From contig CM055207.1 of assembly GCA_029224185.1 (NCBI GenBank), positions 14,339,791-14,403,790 of the forward strand: a stretch of 64,000 nucleotides of DNA, in the 5' to 3' direction. The stretch comes from Karalla daura. Lineage: Eukaryota > Chordata > Actinopteri > Chaetodontiformes > Leiognathidae. Numbering within the stretch: the first letter of the stretch is position 1; each line of letters starts with the position of its first letter. Shown here piece by piece: positions 59,573-64,000 of the stretch. A model generated the notes under the pieces. That model made no database searches, was not told the DNA's origin, and was given only the letters and a program-made list of their open reading frames with translations. Both the position numbers and the translations under genes were made by a program.

Positions 59573-60480
59573 AATGCAGATGCTCTGACATTGACATGAG
59601 TCTTTCTCCAAAGCCCGAGCATCACGGGTGAGATGAAAAGTGCAAAATGTACCAACCTTTTGCTACGCATGTCTCACAGAATGCAAATACCTCTAATCTT
59701 GCCCTTTATGCCATGCTCCTACCGGTGGCTGGCATTTTCCACCCCATTCATAGCCAGCGGGCACCTCTACCTGGAAAAGGTTAAAAAAAAAAAAAAAAAC
59801 TTTTGAGATTTGCTTTCCACAAAAAAAGTGCGTTTTGGCTGCATTTTTGTACCTGTAAGAAATGTACTCGCCCTTTGTACGAACCTGGTAATTGTGAAAA
59901 TATTTAATCCGACTTTCGGGTCACATCCGCGCTGCACTTTAGCATCCATACGAAACCAAACTCTGCCAGTTAGACGCGAAGTCGCACCCTGACCTGACCA
60001 TTATTTAGCATCTAATGAATGAAAGTAAACACACTCGCTCACAGCGGGCCTTGCCCTCGGCTGCAAATCTGCATTCATTACTTTGAAGGATTTTTATTCG
60101 CAAACGGTCTGAGTGAGACTTTATTCAGGCGAGAGTAGAACGAGAGCAGGACTGCGGACGCCGGAGCTGCATGGCAGTGAATGCACATCCCAAGACCGAA
60201 GATCAAACATCCCGACGTAGGGTCAAGTAGGACGAACCCCCCAACTGTCCCGCCGTCCGTCCCCTTCCCTCACCGAGCCCCCGTCCTTTTGCGCAGCACT
60301 TCTCTTCCTTCCCCTCGCCCTTCACTTCCAGTTATCCTCACCGGGTCCGCCCGGCCTCGCACCCCGTCAGCCATTTAACCAGGGGTCATTATCTCACCAC
60401 CAGACGCTGCAATATTCATGCCTCCTAACCACAACCTGGCGTTTAACAAGCACCAAAGTGGACCCGATCTCGTATGCACA
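59573..60480. other. Unique non-coding sequence
   Basis: A 17-base A-run at 59784-59800. C-rich at 60225-60360. No gene. Confidence 0.6.
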
Positions 60481-60835
60481 TGGAAGCTTAGGCCGTGCCT
60501 CTCGGGTTAAACAGGCGGGGGGAGGGGAGGGGAGCGCGCCCCGTGGCGACAGTTACGGCTGGTAACCCAATCCAACCGCAGCGGGCTTCCCGCCCCCGTG
60601 CGCGGCCTCGGAGTGTGCGTTCGTCGGGAAAGAGATCGAGGCCGGGGCGATGGCGCCTCACGATCGGCCCAGTCAGCACGGCGCCAGTGATTGGTCAGCA
60701 TTTAGCGCGTCGCCCTCCAGGTGAAAGGTGGAGATTACCGGCGGGGAGCCCGCTTCCTGGAGGCTGGGGTCACCCGTGCCCGACAGACAAAGTCGTCCGC
60801 GGAGCTGGCTTTGCGGAAAGTGCGCCCCAAGCCTC
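60481..60835. promoter_or_regulatory. CpG island candidate
   Basis: 'gcgcgccccgtggcgac', 'cccgcccccgtgcgcggcc' and 'gccggggcgatggcgcc' show dense CpG. The 115-codon plus frame and two minus frames over the same bases show compositional openness without a recognisable protein. Confidence 0.35.
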
Positions 60836-61610
60836 GCTGTGATATTAATGACTTTTTAATTGCTTCGTTGGGTTTAAACGCGCAATTAAAAGCCAGGCAG
60901 GTGTGAAAGAAATGGGGAGATTTACTGTTCTCGCGGCATCTCATTGGATTACGCTCTAAGGGAACTCGTTCAAGTGGTGGGGAGTCTTTAAATGCAGCTT
61001 TGAACTTGAAGGCAAGCCGTCTTCTCCCAGTGTTAACATGCTCTGGGTTTTTCTTATGACAATCGGACAGTGCTCTGTTGTTTTTATTGTTTTCATGGCG
61101 TCATTGTAAAGGTCCAGATGGTGAAAGATGATAAAAGCTCTCGCCAAGAAACCAAAATCAACGTTGTGTTCATCCATTCAATAGTCCGTCCATCATCCTA
61201 ATCGAGAAAACACAAGCCAAGTGCATCGAGTGCATCAGGATACAGGGTGAGCATTCACACCCCCCGAGCAGCAGCCTCCTCCTCGGTTCATCTCCTGTTT
61301 TGTTGTGTTTCACGAGAGCAACTGTGAAATCAAAGCAACGGGAGTGTTTCAGCGGACACTCTTAGCTGTCGGGAAGGGATAAAAGAGGTTGACGCTCTGG
61401 CCAGGGGTGACCCAATCACAGCCACCCTACTGTACCGGGGAGTGGAAACCAATTTCTTGGAGCTATTTAAAGAGACAGAGCGAGAGCGGAGGGAAACTCC
61501 CATGGCACAACAATCTCCGCCCAGCACTCAGGACGACTTCCTGACTGTCCAATTTCCTGTCAGTCACAACAAGGCTAGTCGAGCTGTGTGTATGTCCGCG
61601 CGCACTTGTG
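60836..61610. other. Unique non-coding sequence
   Basis: AT-rich start with 'gatattaatgactttttaat' and 'gcgcaattaaaagcc' could be regulatory. No gene. Confidence 0.55.
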
Positions 61611-61614
61611 TCCT

Positions 61615-61662
61615 TGTGTGTATGTGTGTGTGTGTGCGCGCGCATGTGTATGTGCGTGTGTG
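61615..61662. repeat. Alternating TG/CG tract
   Basis: 'gtgtatgtgtgtgtgtgtgc' then 'gcgcgcatgtgtatgtgc': nearly strict purine-pyrimidine alternation. Confidence 0.9.
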
Positions 61663-61771
61663 CTGAGTGCATGGTTTGCCAGCTTTTCTCTAATTTCCTT
61701 TCCACCTGTGCCAGGCTGAATTGCTTCCTTTATGTGATTGATTTACACTTAATGGGGACAACTCTTTCTAT

Positions 61772-61778
<7 letters not shown>

Positions 61779-61856
<78 letters not shown>

Positions 61857-61910
61857 TTGCTCTCACTCTCTCTCTATCTATCTCTGTCTCTCTCTCGCTC
61901 TCTTCATCTC
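61779..61910. repeat. (TC)n array
   Basis: Pure TC to 61850, then TC with A, G and CTAT interruptions. Confidence 0.95.
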
Positions 61911-61919
61911 CATCCCGCC

Positions 61920-62540
61920 TGCCCTTGTGTAGCCTACACGCGTGATAGCAGATGCAAAACACAATAACGTGATTTGATAAGGCGGCCGAGGTCTGGCACC
62001 TCAACTTATCAAAAACCGTGTTATTACAGGACCAAATGAACCGATAGCTAATGGCGGTATTCATTCCAACAGAAATGAGTCATGAATGGGTCAGAATGAA
62101 ACCGGGAACCATCAGTCAGGTGGTTTTGTCTCTGATCTATGCACGGGCTCTGACATTAATTGCTCCCATCGCTTGCCGCCCAACCACACACAACTCTGTT
62201 TTCGGTTATTTCACGCGAGGTGTGCAATGTCATTACCAAGAAGAAGCAAAAGCAACACAACCCCTACTCAGACTTTTCAGATCTGAAATTTGAGAAGCAA
62301 CGAACAGAGCAACAATGATGCTCGCTACAGAAATACAAGTTGAAGACAGGTTTGTGAACTCGGTTGCAGGTGCTCCCTCCGGATCTCCGTCTCTAATTTG
62401 TTTTTATGTCTTTAATGGCGTCGGTTAGCTAAATAGGGTAACAATAAAACATCCATTTGAAATGGATAATTTCCTTTCTATACACCGAGTTTCGTTTCCT
62501 TTACGGTTAAGCAAGTTTGCGCGCAAACTCTTATTAAAGC
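61920..62540. promoter_or_regulatory. Candidate conserved non-coding block with nested dyad
   Basis: Unique sequence with GATA-like inverted sites (TTGATAAG 61974-61981 and CTTATCAA 62005-62012), 'gaaatgagtcatgaatggg' with an AP-1-like TGAGTCA at 62074-62080, and 'ctgacattaattgctccc'. Its dyad is described under findings. Regulatory function is inference. Confidence 0.35.
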
Positions 62541-63620
62541 ATGCTCTAAGGTTTATTGCTTGCTTTCTCTCTTTTCGGGAGTGATTCCCTGGTACATTTC
62601 CTCTTGTCAGCAGGCCTCAAGACTGTACAGCGTGTTCCAGAGGACCTTAAACTGCTGCAGGATTCAGTCGCTGACAGTAAAGGAGCTCTGGGCCCAGGCT
62701 CAGAGGAGCTCCAGTTGAAAGGCTGCACCATTTCAAAGATGTTAGACTTTTGCCCTGAAACCTGGGGAACGAGGGAGCCGCTAAACTCGAGTTTCCAGGC
62801 AGGTTTCTCTGCACAAAAACTCTTCAAAAATTCATTAGAGCGGCGTGTTTTTAGTTTGATTAATCAGTCCTGTCCCTGTTTTTTTTCCCTCTCAGCCTGC
62901 AGTGAATTCTGTCCATGGGCTTGTGGTTGTCTATTGGACTCTCTTATTCCCTCACTGTCTCCCGCTTTAGTGGCTGGGCAGCCAGAAGTGTGATCCCCCC
63001 CCCCCGCCCTCCTTCTCCCAGTCTCTCTACTTGTAGCTGGCACAGCTAAACCCTGGGGACCTCTAAAAGCAGGCTGCGAACACTGTGACGAATGTGTTGC
63101 TTGCCGTCGCTGTCGCTGTCACTGTTTGAAAGGTTTGTGTGGGGAAAAAAAAAAAAAAGCAGCAAAGAGTCCAAACTCAGCGGGGAGCCTGTGACATCAG
63201 AGGAAACCAGTGGCCCCCCCCGCCTGCTCCCTCCGTTTGCCTTCTCATCTCTCCCTCTGTCACTTCCTTCTTCCCGGCGGCCTTTGAGCTCACCCTTTTT
63301 AAGCGGCCCTGGCGTTCGGCTGCTGACCTATAAAACATGGAGCCTGTCAACATCTGTCGGAGGACACGGCCAGTGATGGCGATGATGGGACTCGCATGCT
63401 GTTAATGATTGGAAGCCGTGTGCTGGATGCGGGGGAGGGCGGAGGTGGGGGTCGGTTAATAGATGATGTGCGGATGACTTCCAAATGTTAATGTGCCATT
63501 TGAGGACCAAAGAGAAGGTCCATGAGCACGAAAAGGTTTCCAGGGGTCAGACCCAGGTGTATAGGTCGGCATGTGGGACTTGATGACACATGAAGTCCAC
63601 TTCCTGCAGTTTGTCTGCAG
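62541..63620. other. Non-coding or unclassified sequence
   Basis: A frame at 62556-62993 (145 codons) could hold a 189-base exon (see findings), but the opposite strand is also open. A 10-C run at 62996-63005, an A-run at 63146-63158. No gene can be asserted. Confidence 0.5.
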
Positions 63621-63624
63621 TTTC

Positions 63625-63775
63625 CACAGGGGTTTGCTGGAGTGAAGACAGGGATGTATACCCTGGCCAGGTTTCCAGTTCTACACAGGACACAGGAGTC
63701 TCCTAAATATATAGGAGGTAACCGGAGTACCTGGAAAAAAAGACATGCAGACATGACATTAAACATGCACACCCT
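63625..63775 (-). mobile_element. Decayed tRNA-headed SINE-like repeat, copy 12
   Basis: Plus-strand order 'gtttgctggagtgaagacag', 'gtataccctggccaggtttc', 'cagttctacacaggacaca', 'ggaggtaaccggagtacctg' and 'agacatgcagacatgac' follows the minus-strand reading of the family. Confidence 0.6.
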
Positions 63776-64000
63776 CCTCAAAGCGCCTTCAGTCTCACCC
63801 AAAGATGCACTCATTTGTGTGATATATTTTATAGATATTACATGCAATGAAATATATGAACTAATGGGATTGGCTGATATTTAAAGCGTAGAAGTATTAT
63901 AACCTACAGGAAGCAGGAAATGGAAGGTGACGCAAGGTTATTTTCCTTTCGCTCTGTTTACTATAAGCTACTTTGGCTGCTGCGCTATTCTGTCAGATTT
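63776..64000. other. Unique non-coding sequence at the window end
   Basis: AT-rich unique sequence; no feature seen. Confidence 0.6.

Overview
This window looks like vertebrate, most probably teleost fish, non-coding DNA. I found no protein-coding gene, no rRNA or tRNA gene, no CRISPR array and no bacterial-style operon. The fish assignment rests on three things visible in the sequence. There are about a dozen decayed copies of a tRNA-headed interspersed repeat with the wording common in teleost genomes. A second SINE copy has the 'gctaggaaagtgct' tail seen in many fish. A decayed stub of a CR1/L2-like LINE reverse transcriptase carries the FKVLLLLFKAFNGLGPAY block. Very dense CA/TG and CT/GA microsatellites, frequent CpGs and low transposon load fit a compact percomorph-type genome. 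Species and chromosome cannot be told from the sequence.

Layout. 1-4.6 kb is unique GC-mixed sequence with one CA repeat. 4.6-5.2 kb is an AT-rich candidate conserved non-coding element (CNE). 6.45-6.67 kb is a (CTAT)n array of about 54 units. 7.2-9.5 kb holds two minus-strand SINE-like copies, the second with an internal inversion. 10.1-10.8 kb holds a candidate CNE and the LINE stub. 11.7-12.6 kb is another candidate CNE block. 13.9-15.9 kb is CpG-rich. 16.6-17.7 kb is a cluster of simple repeats (CAGA, TG, CA, poly-C). 18-31 kb is mostly unique with scattered candidate CNEs and SINE-like fragments. 31.1-31.7 kb is a CpG island with a 30-G run. 32-42 kb is mixed unique sequence. 42.2-42.9 kb is the densest CpG island. 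43.3-45 kb and 50-52.4 kb are the best candidate CNE blocks. 53.4-53.7 kb holds adjoining CA and CT arrays. 55.7-56.6 kb and 60.5-60.8 kb are CpG-rich. 59.3-59.6 kb is an intact-looking SINE. 61.8-62.1 kb has a CT array followed by a striking nested dyad.

Biological reading (inference). A 64 kb stretch with no exons, many low-repeat AT-rich islands containing TAATTA-type homeodomain cores, and several unmethylated-looking CpG islands is what one expects in a gene desert or very large intron around a developmental transcription-factor gene. The target gene cannot be named from this window. The long open frames present (up to 240 codons) come from CpG-rich sequence or from translated microsatellites. 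I did not find a convincing undescribed biological system. The most unusual local signals are the three-layer dyad at 61963-62025, the inverted duplication inside a SINE-like copy at 9125-9342, and the long poly-G/poly-C runs.
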